DNA from: a bacterium
GTDB lineage: Bacteria; Bacteroidota; Ignavibacteria; SZUA-365
DNA length: 64,000 nucleotides
Direction of reading: 5' to 3'
Assembly (NCBI GenBank): GCA_020444325.1
Contig: JAHLLD010000006.1
Span: 62,001-126,000, forward strand
A model generated the notes under the pieces. The model did no database searches, was not told where the DNA came from, and saw only the letters and a list, made by a program, of their open reading frames with translations. Both the position numbers and the translations under genes were made by a program. Below, piece after piece: positions 1 through 9,883 of this stretch. Each line of letters opens with the position of its first letter. Within the stretch, counting starts at the first letter, position 1.

Positions 1-1
1 G

Positions 2-1462
2 AGCAATAAGATCCGCAAGACGGCGACATCCGACTTCATGGAAATCGAGAAGCAGCGCGGGATCTCCGTGGCGACTTCCGTGATGGGATTCGAGTACGAC
101 GGGTATCGCATCACGATTCTGGACACGCCCGGACATAAGGACTTTGCGGAGGATACCTACCGCACGCTCACTGCGGTGGACAGTGTCATTCTGGTCGTGG
201 ATGCCGCCAAGGGCGTCGAGGAACAGACACGCAAGCTGATGGAAGTCTGCCGCATGCGCAGCACTCCCGTCATGGTGTTCATCAACAAGCTCGACCGCGA
301 GGGACGTGAGCCGTTCGCGCTGCTCGATGAACTGGAAAACGAACTCGGAATTCACACGCGTCCCCTCACCTGGCCTATCGGTATGGGACGCGACTTCAAA
401 GGCGTGTACAACATCTTCCACAACCGCCTCGAGCTGTTCTCCCCCAGCAAAACGGAAATTGCCGACGACAGCGTGCTCATCGAGGACCTGGCCTCGCCGC
501 TGCTCGACGAACATGTCGGCGACAGGGCAGCGGAAAAGCTCCGTGAAGAGTTGGAACTGATCGAGGCCATGTATGAGCCGTTCGATATTGAACACTACCG
601 CGACGCCTACCTCGCCCCGGTGTTCTTCGGCTCTGCGCTGAACAATTTTGGCGTGAAGGATTTGCTGCAGACCTTCGTGCGCATCGCTCCCTCTCCGCAG
701 CCCAGGGAAACCTCGAGCCGTGTTGTAAAAGCGGAGGAAAACACGTTCACGGGCTTCGTATTCAAGATTCATGCGAACCTTGACCCGAACCATCGCGCGC
801 GCATCGCTTTCTGCCGCGTCTGCTCCGGCGTATTCGAACGCGGGAAGTTTTACCGGCACACCCGGCTCGGCAAGGAATTGCGCTTCACCTCCCCCACCGC
901 ATTTATGGCAAACGAACGCTCGGTGGTGGATGAAGCGTATCCGGGCGATGTTGTCGGACTGCATGACACCGGAAACTTCAAGATCGGGGATACGCTGACT
1001 GAGGGAGAGGATCTCGCCTTCAAGGGCATCCCGAGCTTCTCACCGGAACGTTTCAAACTCGTGGTCAACCGTGATCCGTTCAAGAGCAAGCAGCTCGAGA
1101 AGGGGATTCAGCAGCTGACGGATGAGGGCGTGGCGCAGCTGTTCGTGCGCCAGCAGGGCAATGAAAAGATCGTCGGTACCGTGGGCGAACTGCAGTACGA
1201 AGTGATACAGTTCCGTTTGCGGGAGGAGTACGGCGCGACGGCGGACTTTCGTCCCCTCAACATCTACAAGGCCTTCTGGTTCACCGGCGAAAACAAAGAG
1301 GAACTCGACCGCTTCATGCAATTGCAGCAGCGGAATATTGCATGGGATAAAGATGAGCATCCGGTATACCTCCCCGAGGGCAGCTGGTCGTTTGACGTCG
1401 TCAGAGAGAACTATAAAAGCATCATCTTCCACGACACGTCCGAGTTCAAGACCGAGGAATAG
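2..1462 (+). CDS. prfC: Peptide chain release factor 3 (5' end outside window)
   Basis: Translational GTPase that recycles RF1/RF2 from the ribosome after peptide release. The open frame enters from the left edge (codon 1 at base 2), so the first roughly 40-50 residues, including the P-loop, lie outside the window. Visible are the RF3 signature EIEKQRGIS, the G3 motif DTPGH and the G4 motif NKLD. The ITWPIG-like stretch, here [15 protein letters not shown], and the domain II/III region with EAYPGD and GELQYEV are also present. Length and order match RF3 throughout, with no frameshift. It ends at 1460-1462 and faces the VWA gene remnant convergently. No terminator with a T tract follows it. 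Confidence 0.96.
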   Translation, partial: SNKIRKTATSDFMEIEKQRGISVATSVMGFEYDGYRITILDTPGHKDFAEDTYRTLTAVDSVILVVDAAKGVEEQTRKLMEVCRMRSTPVMVFINKLDREGREPFALLDELENELGIHTRPLTWPIGMGRDFKGVYNIFHNRLELFSPSKTEIADDSVLIEDLASPLLDEHVGDRAAEKLREELELIEAMYEPFDIEHYRDAYLAPVFFGSALNNFGVKDLLQTFVRIAPSPQPRETSSRVVKAEENTFTGFVFKIHANLDPNHRARIAFCRVCSGVFERGKFYRHTRLGKELRFTSPTAFMANERSVVDEAYPGDVVGLHDTGNFKIGDTLTEGEDLAFKGIPSFSPERFKLVVNRDPFKSKQLEKGIQQLTDEGVAQLFVRQQGNEKIVGTVGELQYEVIQFRLREEYGATADFRPLNIYKAFWFTGENKEELDRFMQLQQRNIAWDKDEHPVYLPEGSWSFDVVRENYKSIIFHDTSEFKTEE

Positions 1463-1474
1463 CCAGTGGGAAAC

Positions 1475-1673
1475 TCAGCGAATGAGAAGCATCCTCGTCA
1501 GCGTCCCTCCCACCGTCCATAGACGCAGCATATACAATCCCGCAGGAAACCGTGAAATACAGCTCCACGTACGGGAAGTGCGGCACCGCACGCCGGAAGT
1601 CAAGTACCGGCTGCGCCACGGTGCATTGCACCGTGGCGAGCAGGTAGATGAGAAATGTGAATGCTGTCCGCAT
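1475..1673 (-). pseudogene. Remnant of an exported VWA/T9SS protein (signal peptide joined to sorting tail)
   Basis: From the ATG at 1673 the frame encodes a signal peptide and then AQPVLDFRRAVPHFPYVELYF. The two full VWA genes next door start the same way (AQPNLNFKR...WPTIELYFSV). About 40 residues in, the sequence jumps to a typical type IX sorting tail, PAGLYMLRLW...TRMLLIR, ending in TGA at 1475-1477. That tail lies in a different frame from the signal peptide. Both ends of the gene are therefore present while some 900 codons are missing and the join is out of frame. The frame left open from the signal peptide runs on to 1446. Recombination between paralogues or simple deletion would explain this. 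A functional peptide is unlikely. Confidence 0.75.
1614..1638. repeat. Perfect 11-bp palindrome with 3-base loop
   Basis: Arms CGCCACGGTGC and GCACCGTGGCG flank the loop ATT. It lies inside the signal-peptide region of the VWA remnant. Its shape (11-bp perfect arms, 3-base loop) equals that of the palindromes at 51.6 kb, although the arm sequence differs. No T tract follows on either strand, so it is not an obvious terminator. Confidence 0.6.
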
Positions 1674-1707
1674 GACTGTCGTGATTGGGAGACAGCGTCA
1701 AAGGTCT

Positions 1708-4587
1708 TTACCGGCGGATAATCCGCTTTGTCCAGCTCTCCGCTCCGGCCTGGACGCGGAGGATGTAGAGTCCCGGCGGGGCGGATTGAATATCAATCGT
1801 CTGGCGCAGACTCTGCAGGGGACGCGCCTCATGGCTCGTGTAATACCGCTGCCCGAGGACGTTGGTGACGGTGATATCCCACTGGACAGGATTATCCGCG
1901 CTGGCAACAAGCTGAAGGATGCCGTCGTTCGGATCGGGATATGCGTGGAATGCTGCCTGACGACTGGGACGCCTGACGTCAAGAACGTTGACGTCATAGG
2001 GATCGGACTGCGTCGAACAACCGAAGGCATTGGTGGCTACGACGCGGTAGCTGCCTGTATTGACTGCAGTGTAGGACTGCGACGTTGCTCCCGCGATCGC
2101 GTTGCCGTCGAGGAACCACTGATAGCCGGTCGCACTTTCGCTGCTGGTCAACTCGTCATCGCTTCTCGAAATAACGGGCTTATTCGGACGCGGATGCACG
2201 ATGACATCCACGGTATCCGAGCGTCCCTCACATCCCGCCGCCAGGGCGACATCCACGAAGTAGCTGCCCGCCTGATGTACGGTGATGCGTCGCGTCGTTG
2301 CGCCGGTGGACCACAGATACGTTTCGTAGCCTGTTCCTGCATCGAGCGTCACGGAATCACCCTCACAGATCTGGGCTTGTCCCATCACGATGATCGAAGG
2401 CTTCGGATGATCGACCACTGAAACCTGGACCGGGCGCGAAACTCCTTCACAGCCGCTGGCATTGGTCACGCGCACGGTGAAGGTCCCGAGATTGCTGACG
2501 GTGATGGTCTGCGTCTCCTCACCGGTATTCCATTTGTAGCTGCTGTAACCCGCACCTGCGTCGAGGGTGATGGAATCGCCCCTGCAAACGACGGTGGAGC
2601 CGGCTGGTGTGATCTGTGGTTCCGGAGCAGGATTCACGGTGACATGCGCCGTGTCGGACACGCCCGTACATCCCGCAGCGTTGACGACGGAAACGAAGTA
2701 GCTTCCAGACTCGTGAACCACGATGCTCCGCGAACTCTCTCCGTTCGACCAGTTGTATGTCGCGTATTCGCCGGCATCGAGCACAAGCGTATCACCTTCA
2801 CAGAATTCAAACGTTCCGGGCTGGTTCAGGCGTACATCGAGGTCTTCTGACAATACGACCAGGGTGTCGGACGTGCCCTGGCAACCAGTGAGTCCAGTCA
2901 CCGTGACATAGTAATTCCCGGGAGTGGTAACGACCGTACTGCTCAGACTGCCGCCGTTGGACCATGAATAGTCAGTAAACCTCGTCGTATCCTGCAATCC
3001 GAGTGTAAAGCTGCCACCGGTGCAGAGACGCAGTGTGTCGCTGACGTTCAACATTGGCGTAGGCAGCGGGTATACCGTAATCGTAACGCCGGAAGAAGGC
3101 AGGGCATGTCCCGTGGCATCCTTCACGGTTACGGAGTAGTTCCCTTCCTTGAAGACGGTGATGACACGCGTGGTATCACCGGTCGACCAGAGGTAGGAAC
3201 TGAAGCCCGTAGGTGCTTCGAGCCACACACTGTCACCTTCACAGATGGTGGTCGGTCCATGCACCGTAATGGGGGGACCATTGTAAATTTTCACATTGCC
3301 GTCTTCGATCTGGGGAAGCAGGCATCCCTGATCAAAACCTGCATGCACGGCGCGAACAAACGCATCGGCGCTGTCCTGCACACTTGCGGTCGTGAATTCC
3401 AGCTCCGCCATGATACCCTGTCCGCTGTATGTCTTGCGTCCGGTCCAGCTGAACAGCACTCCTGTTCCGGTGGGCGACTGCATAAATGGATTTACCTCCA
3501 GCGGCGAACCCGCAGGGAAGCTGATTCCCTGGTAGGTCAGCAGCTGCATATCGTATTCAATTTCCAGCTCGAAGGGATAAAACAACTGATTATTCATCGG
3601 CGTCAGCAGCGTGATGGGAACCTTGACTGTCGCATTCGATCCCCCGATCACATCATCGATCCGCATATGCAGATTCGAAAACGTCGTCGTATCGAGCGGG
3701 GCGCGATATGATTTGGTTTTCACATCAGTCCCACCACAGAAATTTGTCAGTTGCAGCTCAACCGTGCGCATTCCCCCGTCCGCACAGCTGCGGTCATACG
3801 TGATCACGCACTCCTGGAAGCCCTGGTAAATAATCGTCGTGATCTCATTGTAGATCGCTGTCATCTGCGCCGGCGTCGGCGTCTGATAATATCGTCCACC
3901 TGTCAGCAGCGCGATCATCTCAAGCTCCGATGCACTGACATTCGGACCGAGTCCGATAGTAAAGACACGAATTCTTTCCCGGTTGGCGAGGGAAATGATT
4001 TCCGCCGGCGTATGGGAGGAAGCATTATCCTGTCCATCCGCCATCACGATGACCGCCCGGCACTGGTTCACGCCGTTATTGACGAGTTCAGTCAAACCCC
4101 TGTATGTACCATCCCATACAGCAGTACCGCCGCCTGCCGGGAGTCCGTCGACCGCCGAGTACAGCAGCGGCTTCAGTGTGGTCATTTGCTGCGCGACAAC
4201 AACACTGGTATTGAAATAAATGATGGTCGCCTCATCAGAAACGCCATCCATCTGATCGATGAACGAATGCCCCGCTGCCTTTGCACTCGTATTCGCTGCA
4301 CCCGACATCGAGCCGGAGGCGTCGAATACCAGGGCTACGGAAATTGCACAGCGGACCTGGGGATCCGGGCACCAGAGCGTGAAATCCGGGACCTCCTTCC
4401 CATTCTCAAAAATCCTGAAATCCTGCTTCGCCATGTTGTACGCAGGATTGCCGTTGCAGCCAACGGAAAAATAAAGCTCAATGGTTGGCCAGTTGACCAC
4501 CACCCGTTTGAAATTCAAATTCGGCTGTGCCTGCACCCCCTGCAGGGCCATGGCAAACACGAACAGCGTGAGAGCAATGCGTTTCAT
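1708..4587 (-). CDS. Exported VWA-domain protein with six Ig-like repeats and T9SS sorting tail
   Basis: 959 aa, probably secreted and anchored through the type IX system. The start is the ATG at 4587, preceded by GGAGGAAATC; an upstream ATG at 4605 has no such site. A signal peptide ends near VQA/QPN. A VWA domain follows with an intact MIDAS: DASGS near residue 90, GGGTAVWDG, then the ADGQDN aspartate. A beta-rich domain comes next. After it come six repeats of about 70 residues with the pattern C-x-GDS-x-TLDAG, Y-x-WS-x-G, ITV, G-x-Y, GC. The C-terminus has PPGLYILRV and ends KRIIRR, a T9SS type A tail. The N-terminal 430 residues closely match the gene at 5123-8092. Target and ligand are unknown; adhesion or surface display is an inference. 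Confidence 0.88.
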   Translation of the reverse strand: MKRIALTLFVFAMALQGVQAQPNLNFKRVVVNWPTIELYFSVGCNGNPAYNMAKQDFRIFENGKEVPDFTLWCPDPQVRCAISVALVFDASGSMSGAANTSAKAAGHSFIDQMDGVSDEATIIYFNTSVVVAQQMTTLKPLLYSAVDGLPAGGGTAVWDGTYRGLTELVNNGVNQCRAVIVMADGQDNASSHTPAEIISLANRERIRVFTIGLGPNVSASELEMIALLTGGRYYQTPTPAQMTAIYNEITTIIYQGFQECVITYDRSCADGGMRTVELQLTNFCGGTDVKTKSYRAPLDTTTFSNLHMRIDDVIGGSNATVKVPITLLTPMNNQLFYPFELEIEYDMQLLTYQGISFPAGSPLEVNPFMQSPTGTGVLFSWTGRKTYSGQGIMAELEFTTASVQDSADAFVRAVHAGFDQGCLLPQIEDGNVKIYNGPPITVHGPTTICEGDSVWLEAPTGFSSYLWSTGDTTRVITVFKEGNYSVTVKDATGHALPSSGVTITVYPLPTPMLNVSDTLRLCTGGSFTLGLQDTTRFTDYSWSNGGSLSSTVVTTPGNYYVTVTGLTGCQGTSDTLVVLSEDLDVRLNQPGTFEFCEGDTLVLDAGEYATYNWSNGESSRSIVVHESGSYFVSVVNAAGCTGVSDTAHVTVNPAPEPQITPAGSTVVCRGDSITLDAGAGYSSYKWNTGEETQTITVSNLGTFTVRVTNASGCEGVSRPVQVSVVDHPKPSIIVMGQAQICEGDSVTLDAGTGYETYLWSTGATTRRITVHQAGSYFVDVALAAGCEGRSDTVDVIVHPRPNKPVISRSDDELTSSESATGYQWFLDGNAIAGATSQSYTAVNTGSYRVVATNAFGCSTQSDPYDVNVLDVRRPSRQAAFHAYPDPNDGILQLVASADNPVQWDITVTNVLGQRYYTSHEARPLQSLRQTIDIQSAPPGLYILRVQAGAESWTKRIIRR

Positions 4588-4635
4588 GATTTCCTCCATC
4601 CTCAAAAAAAACGTGGTGAATGCATGTGACTCGAC

Positions 4636-4884
4636 TTATAGGACAGTAATGGGGTCCCATCGCGGACATATCCGCCGAAACGGCAGACCGACGTTTGCAT
4701 ATGAAATAAACACCTGACCCGGCAGGTTTGTGACATGCAGGGATAAGCCCGTACGCGCTGCGTCGAAATACAGGTACACATTCGGAAAATCCCCGGCGAT
4801 GATGCGGGCGATCCGAAGCTGTGGTTGCGCCCAGGCTCCCTGCAGCGCAATAAATAACATGATAATGAATGTCAGACGATACAC
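4636..4884 (-). pseudogene. Short N-terminal fragment of a VWA-family exported protein
   Basis: 82 codons. The preferred start is the GTG at 4884, which has TTGGAG upstream and aligns with the starts of the paralogues. The frame gives a hydrophobic signal peptide (LTFIIMLFIALQGAWAQ), then PQLRIARIIAGDFPNVYLYFDA, the same plan as the first 45 residues of the two full VWA proteins. After that all family similarity stops. A weak sorting-tail-like stretch (PAGSGVYFI) occurs in another frame, too poor to rely on. It may be decayed, or it may be a small exported protein that reused the signal peptide. No VWA domain is left. Confidence 0.55.
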
Positions 4885-5076
4885 GCGTTTCTCCAATCCG
4901 AAGTTCTCTGTCCGCGAAATGCGGTGGACCAATGACCTCGTGTCGTGATCAGGAGAAAGCCTGCACTATGATAGGAATTGGGGAAATCAAAATCAAACCT
5001 CGCGCTCTTGATTCCTGCCGATCGGCGGGAACACGGATATCACAGATCACAACGGATTTACACGGAGACTAATAAA

Positions 5077-5100
5077 AGGCGCCCCGTATTCGGGGCGCCT
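5077..5100 (-). terminator. Rho-independent terminator of the 5123-8092 gene
   Basis: Perfect 10-bp stem (arm AGGCGCCCCG) with loop TATT. On the minus strand it is followed by TTTTATT. It lies 23 bases past the stop codon of the large VWA gene. The rest of the interval 4885-5122 shows no gene. Confidence 0.9.
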
Positions 5101-5122
5101 GGATGAAGATTCGAGTGATGTG

Positions 5123-8092
5123 TTATTTCTTCAGGAATTTTTTCGTGTATACTCCGTCAGGAGTGCGGAGCATGATATGGTACATGCCCTTGGCGCGGCC
5201 GGAAAGATCGAGTGTGGTCTTAATGCGTTGGCCGGAGCCGACAGCGTCACGAAGCAGTTCGGTTTTCCCGAGAATATCGACGAGGAACACGCTGCCTGTC
5301 ATGCCTGCAGGCATTTCCAGCGAAAGCGTCACGCGGTCGTCCGCGGGATCGGGGTAGACATGCATGACCGGATCCCCCGGCATACGCGTATCATCGACAC
5401 CCAGCACGGAAATCGTGAGCGGGTCGGAGAGGCTGCTGCAACCATGCTCGTTGGTGATTCGCACCCGGTATGTTCCCGTCGCGACCGCAACATGATACTG
5501 ATTCGTGGCACCGGGGATATTCTGTCCATTGAGCATCCACTGGTACATCGGACCCAGATCCGTCATCAGAACATCACCCGTACGGTTGATCCGGGGCTTG
5601 TCCGGTGCAGGCAGAATCTGCACGAACACTGTGTCCGATCTGCCCTCGCAACCGGCGGCATTTCCTACGGTTACAAAATAGGCGCCGGATCGCATGATGA
5701 GGGCCTTCTGTCCCGTCGCCCCGTTGTTCCAGTTATAGTACGTGAAGCCCGCACCCGCATCAAGTATGAGCGTATCGCCGTCGCACAGCGTCTGCGTACC
5801 GCCGGGCTGCAGCTGCGGATGCGGAATGGGATACACTTCGACATGCACGGTATCCGACTGTCCACTCTGTCCGGAGGGCGTTTTCACCGTGCACCAGTAA
5901 TCACCCGTCGTACTTACGGTAAGCGAACGCTGCTCGTAGCCGGTGGACCATTTATAGGAAGCGTATCCTTCCGGCGCATTGAGGGTGACGGTCTCACCTT
6001 CGCAGAGCAGAAGATCGTCGTCATGGGTGAGCTGGACCGTGAACGGGATATCGAGTGCGGGGAGTGTGACATCACCACCTGCGATGCAGGCGAAGGCGCC
6101 GTTTTCGGTGAACTCCACCTGGATGTTTGCGGTCTTACCGAGCGCGACCGGGTCGTGCTCGAGATACCATTCGATGAACGCTTCCTCATCCGGAGCCAGG
6201 GAACCGGGATTGAGCTGCCTTGTGAGCTGTCGTTCGCTGGCGGAGCCGGTGAGCGTAAAGCCGTCGGGGAGAAGAATGCTCGCGATCATCGACCCGGTTT
6301 GCGCAGCCCCGTTATTCTTTATCCCGGCGCGCACGGTAAACGGCATCGGGGTATATCCCTTCTGGTCGGGACGAATTTCGATTTCGGGGATATCGAGACT
6401 GCATTCGAAGGAGGTCGTTGCAGGAGGCACATAGACCTGCACACAGCAATCGATCGACTTGTGATTGTCCATCATGCCAGTGATGCAGATCATTGTGGAA
6501 TCCCCTGTGGGAATGGGCCTGGCTGCAACCTGCCAGCTCACCTCCGCGTAATTGCCGGGTGCAATATTCGGTGGTGAGGCAGACTGCTCATCCATCAACG
6601 GAGAAACCAGCCGGAGTACTGTCGTATCATACGCGATCTTGAAACGGGCATTCAATGCGTCCGCCTCTCCCGTATTGAAAAAGCGACCGGTTACCGTGAA
6701 AGGATTCGGCACATAGTCCGTGATCAATTCCTCCCATGCCAGCTGGCTGGGCCCATCCATGGTGCACGCGACTTCGGGTACCGCGGGCACGATACACACT
6801 TCGCCGGACGCCACCTTCGGAATGAAGCAGCCCTGTTCGAAATTCGGCTGATAGAAACTGACCTGTGTGCAGGTGGTATCCTGTACCATCACCGTGCCGA
6901 AGGTCAAATTCAAAAGCAATCCGTTCCCGCTGACGGGGATGCGGGCGGCTGTTTGAATATACACGCCCCCTGCGGCGGGACTGACGGTGAAGGGCACGCC
7001 GTGGAGCAGATACCCGACGGGTGCCTCAGCCGCCTTGAACTGCAGTTTTGATTCGTCGAAAAGCACGGTAAAGCGGAAGGGATAGAACATCCTGTCATCG
7101 ATGGGTGTGATGAGCTCAAGTGGAACGTCGACATCCGCGCCTCCTTTCGCATAGGTATCACCCAACTCCATGTACAGATCGGAGAACGTTGTTGAATCCA
7201 TCGGTGCGCGATAGGTCTTGGTCTCCACATCCGTTCCACCGCAGAAATCTTTCAGCTGCAACTCGACCGAACGATAGCCGCCATCCGCGCAGTCGCGTTC
7301 GTACGTGATGACACATTCCTGCATTCCCTGCTGGATGATGGTCATGATTTCCAGGTAGATTGCGGCAAGCTGTCCGGCATTCGGCGTCTGGTAGTAGCGT
7401 CCCCCCGTAAGCAGCGCAATCATTTCCAGTTCCGTCGCATTGATGGAAGTACCCAGTCCAATGGTAAACACGGGGATGCGATTCCGGTTCGCGAGGGAGA
7501 TGATTTCTGCCGGTGTGCGCGTCGAGGAATTGTCGCCACCGTCCGTCATCACAATCACCGCACGACACTGATTGACTCCATTGTTGATAAGCTCGATGAT
7601 ACCGGCGTAGCATCCGTCCCACACCGCGGTGCCCCCTCCGGCCGGGATTCCGTCTACCGCCGAGTACAACAGCGGCTTGAGCGTGGTCATCTGCTGGGCG
7701 ATGTTCACCTGCGTGTTGAACCAGATAACCGTCGCCTCATCGATCATGCCGTCCATCCCATCGACGAAGGCACGTCCCGCGGCCTTCGCCCCGGCATTCC
7801 CGGCGCCGGACATCGAACCGGACGCGTCGAACACCAGCGCCACACTCATTCCGCAACGCACGGAAGGATCCGGACACCACAGCGTGAAATCCTTCACCTC
7901 GATATCATTTTCAAAGATTTTGAAATCCTGCTTCGCCATGTTGTACGCGGGATTGCCATTACATCCCACCGAGAAATACAGCTCAATCGTCGGCCAGTTC
8001 ACCGTCACACGTTTGAAATTCAGGTTGGGCTGTGCGTATGTCACCGACAGCGCAAGCAGGGAAAAAACAACAGTGAGAAGAATGCGTCGCAT
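5123..8092 (-). CDS. Exported VWA-domain protein with T9SS sorting tail
   Basis: 989 aa. The ATG at 8092 is chosen because GGAGG lies just upstream and a signal peptide (RRILLTVVFSLLALSVTYA) follows directly; the longer open frame to 8272 has neither. The VWA domain keeps DASGS, GGGTAVWDG and TDGGDN, so the metal site looks intact. The middle differs from its sister at 1708-4587: two repeats of about 120 residues of CARDB/DUF11 appearance (NPFTVTGRFFNTG, MPFTVRAGIKNNG). Three Ig-like repeats follow (CEGETVTLNAPEGY, CDGDTLILDAGAGF, MYQWMLNGQN). The tail GMYHIMLR...KKFLKK is a T9SS type A signal. The pair share an N-terminal half and have exchanged or diverged C-terminal modules. Function is likely surface binding; the ligand is unknown. 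Confidence 0.88.
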   Translation of the reverse strand: MRRILLTVVFSLLALSVTYAQPNLNFKRVTVNWPTIELYFSVGCNGNPAYNMAKQDFKIFENDIEVKDFTLWCPDPSVRCGMSVALVFDASGSMSGAGNAGAKAAGRAFVDGMDGMIDEATVIWFNTQVNIAQQMTTLKPLLYSAVDGIPAGGGTAVWDGCYAGIIELINNGVNQCRAVIVMTDGGDNSSTRTPAEIISLANRNRIPVFTIGLGTSINATELEMIALLTGGRYYQTPNAGQLAAIYLEIMTIIQQGMQECVITYERDCADGGYRSVELQLKDFCGGTDVETKTYRAPMDSTTFSDLYMELGDTYAKGGADVDVPLELITPIDDRMFYPFRFTVLFDESKLQFKAAEAPVGYLLHGVPFTVSPAAGGVYIQTAARIPVSGNGLLLNLTFGTVMVQDTTCTQVSFYQPNFEQGCFIPKVASGEVCIVPAVPEVACTMDGPSQLAWEELITDYVPNPFTVTGRFFNTGEADALNARFKIAYDTTVLRLVSPLMDEQSASPPNIAPGNYAEVSWQVAARPIPTGDSTMICITGMMDNHKSIDCCVQVYVPPATTSFECSLDIPEIEIRPDQKGYTPMPFTVRAGIKNNGAAQTGSMIASILLPDGFTLTGSASERQLTRQLNPGSLAPDEEAFIEWYLEHDPVALGKTANIQVEFTENGAFACIAGGDVTLPALDIPFTVQLTHDDDLLLCEGETVTLNAPEGYASYKWSTGYEQRSLTVSTTGDYWCTVKTPSGQSGQSDTVHVEVYPIPHPQLQPGGTQTLCDGDTLILDAGAGFTYYNWNNGATGQKALIMRSGAYFVTVGNAAGCEGRSDTVFVQILPAPDKPRINRTGDVLMTDLGPMYQWMLNGQNIPGATNQYHVAVATGTYRVRITNEHGCSSLSDPLTISVLGVDDTRMPGDPVMHVYPDPADDRVTLSLEMPAGMTGSVFLVDILGKTELLRDAVGSGQRIKTTLDLSGRAKGMYHIMLRTPDGVYTKKFLKK

Positions 8093-8460
8093 AGCTACCT
8101 CCATAAAAAATGTACCACCGTGCCTGCAGGTTTTATCTGGCACGGCGCATCCACCCGTTAATAATGCAGTCGTGATAAAACCTGTGTTTGTCCTGTATAC
8201 AATAGATATACAATACAGATCAAAACGTTGAGATTCAAGTGGGGATGGCAGCATGATGACCGCTGGACTCATTTCATCGAGGCGGCGTGTATTTGTTCCG
8301 AAAATTTCGGCTTGCTATGTTGGCGAATCACAATCACAGTCTTATTCCATGTACTGATGGGAAACCAATCCGGCATGACACACGGTGTGTGCGCTTCGTG
8401 AGTCTGCCCGGAGAGCCGGAACACATGGAATATTGAGCAGGCGAACACGATCAAAGGAAC
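8093..8460. other. Divergent intergenic region
   Basis: Separates the minus-strand VWA gene from the plus-strand VKOR fusion, so promoters for both should lie here. An inverted repeat CTGTAT...ATACAG with a 14-base AT-rich spacer sits at 8193-8218, about 100 bases ahead of the VWA start, and could be a regulatory site. I see no convincing -35/-10 pair and no gene. Confidence 0.35.
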
Positions 8461-9765
8461 ATGATGACTATAAAGACCACTGCAACACAGCCGCCGGCAA
8501 AATGGCAACAGCGCCTGATATTCTTCCTCATACCTCTCGGATTCATCATCTCGGCATACCTGCTGTACATGCATATCAGTCCGCAGCTCGGGATGGGCGG
8601 AGGAAATCTCTGTTCCATGCTCTTCGGAAATGGCTGCGACGCGGCCTTGATGACGACGTGGTCAGCTTTTCTGGGTGTCCCTCTCGCAGCCTGGGGTATC
8701 ACCTATTATGTCACGCTCTCCCTCATACTTCTATTTTACCGGCTCACACGTTCAGCGGATGCAGTTCCCGTTCCCGGTATCGCGGTGTTCATCGGTGTCA
8801 TGGGAGCGGCAGCCGGGATAGCACTGCTGGTCATCATGCTGGGAGGCTGGAGTCCCTTCTGTGCCTTCTGTGCCATTGAACATGGACTGAATCTTGTGTT
8901 GGCCTGGCTGTTGCTCAGGGCCAACGGTGAGGGTGTGCTTCGACTCCTCGGACGCGGATGGAGTATCATCCGTGATTTCTTTGCAGGCACGGAAAAGCTC
9001 TCAGTATCACAACGACTTTCCGTCGCGGGTGTTTCGATCGCCCTCGTCGTCGCCATTGGCCTCTATCAGTGGGCGTACATCATCGAGCAATCACTGGAGA
9101 TCGGATCGTTGCAGATCAACGAACAGGCGATCGTCAGGGATCTGCAGCTTCAACGACCTGTGGACATCCCCATCGACTCCACAGACGCTATCCTGGGTGA
9201 TCCGACTTCTACGTTGAAGGTGGTGCTCTTCAGTGATTTTGAGTGTCCTTCATGTAGAAAATTGGCAAAAGAACTGATGCGCATGTCCCCTCTCTTCGAC
9301 CAACGTGCCATGCTTGTGTTCAAGAACATGCCACTGGGGAAGGGCTGCAATCCGGCCCTGGAGGAAGACATCCACCCGAAGGCCTGCCTCTATGCACGCG
9401 CCGCGGAGGTCGCGCGTCAACAGGGGAAGTTCTGGGAGTATCACGACGACCTGTTCAATGCGGCGATTGCCGGGCAACAACCGAATCTGATTACCCTTGC
9501 GACCAATCATGGCATCGACTCACTTACCTTCGTCACGCAGCTCGATGCCCCGGAGACCGCCGCGAAGGTGCGACGTGATGTGGAACTGGCGTTGAAGCTC
9601 GGCATCAACGGTACTCCGGCGCTCTATATCAACGGTGCTGCCGTCAATGACATTCGTCCGCGATCCGTGCATTTTCTCCTCGAACACATCATCCGCACCC
9701 GTGAAATGATCAATCGGCTGCCCGTGGAACATGTGGATGAGGAATTTGAACAGACCGGAGACTAA
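8461..9765 (+). CDS. Vitamin K epoxide reductase / DsbA-like thioredoxin fusion
   Basis: 434 aa membrane protein expected to form disulfides in exported proteins. The N-terminal half is a VKOR four-to-five helix domain with the loop cysteines C51 and C59 (CSMLFGNGC) and the redox pair C134-x-x-C137 (FCAFC). A linker and another membrane segment (about 188-205) follow. The C-terminal half is a DsbA/DsbG-type thioredoxin domain with CPSC at 262-265 and a cis-proline loop GINGTPALYING. The two domains together allow quinone-coupled oxidation of substrates in the periplasm. AAAGGA precedes the ATG-ATG start. It is monocistronic here. The neighbouring small exported protein has three cysteines, a possible but unproven substrate. 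Confidence 0.92.
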   Translation: MMTIKTTATQPPAKWQQRLIFFLIPLGFIISAYLLYMHISPQLGMGGGNLCSMLFGNGCDAALMTTWSAFLGVPLAAWGITYYVTLSLILLFYRLTRSADAVPVPGIAVFIGVMGAAAGIALLVIMLGGWSPFCAFCAIEHGLNLVLAWLLLRANGEGVLRLLGRGWSIIRDFFAGTEKLSVSQRLSVAGVSIALVVAIGLYQWAYIIEQSLEIGSLQINEQAIVRDLQLQRPVDIPIDSTDAILGDPTSTLKVVLFSDFECPSCRKLAKELMRMSPLFDQRAMLVFKNMPLGKGCNPALEEDIHPKACLYARAAEVARQQGKFWEYHDDLFNAAIAGQQPNLITLATNHGIDSLTFVTQLDAPETAAKVRRDVELALKLGINGTPALYINGAAVNDIRPRSVHFLLEHIIRTREMINRLPVEHVDEEFEQTGD

Positions 9766-9832
9766 GCAGAAGAATTGACTGTGGCATGGGGAGTCAGGGC
9801 CTGAGGCAGGAGGCAATCCGCGTCAAAAAAAA

Positions 9833-9857
9833 ACCGGTGGAGCGACACTCCACCGGT
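9833..9857 (-). terminator. Terminator of the small exported protein gene
   Basis: Perfect 10-bp stem (arm ACCGGTGGAG) with a 5-base loop. On the minus strand it is followed by eight T residues. On the plus strand the following bases are A, so it serves mainly the minus-strand gene ending at 9884. Confidence 0.88.
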
Positions 9858-9883
9858 AAAAAAAACAAACCTTCGAACATGTC

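Noticed and set aside
1614-1638. Terminator of release factor 3
   Set aside because: The stem is strong, but it starts 150 bases beyond the stop and no T tract follows.
5120-6577. 485-codon plus-strand open frame
   Set aside because: Lies wholly opposite the VWA gene at 5123-8092, whose signal peptide, VWA site and sorting tail are clear.
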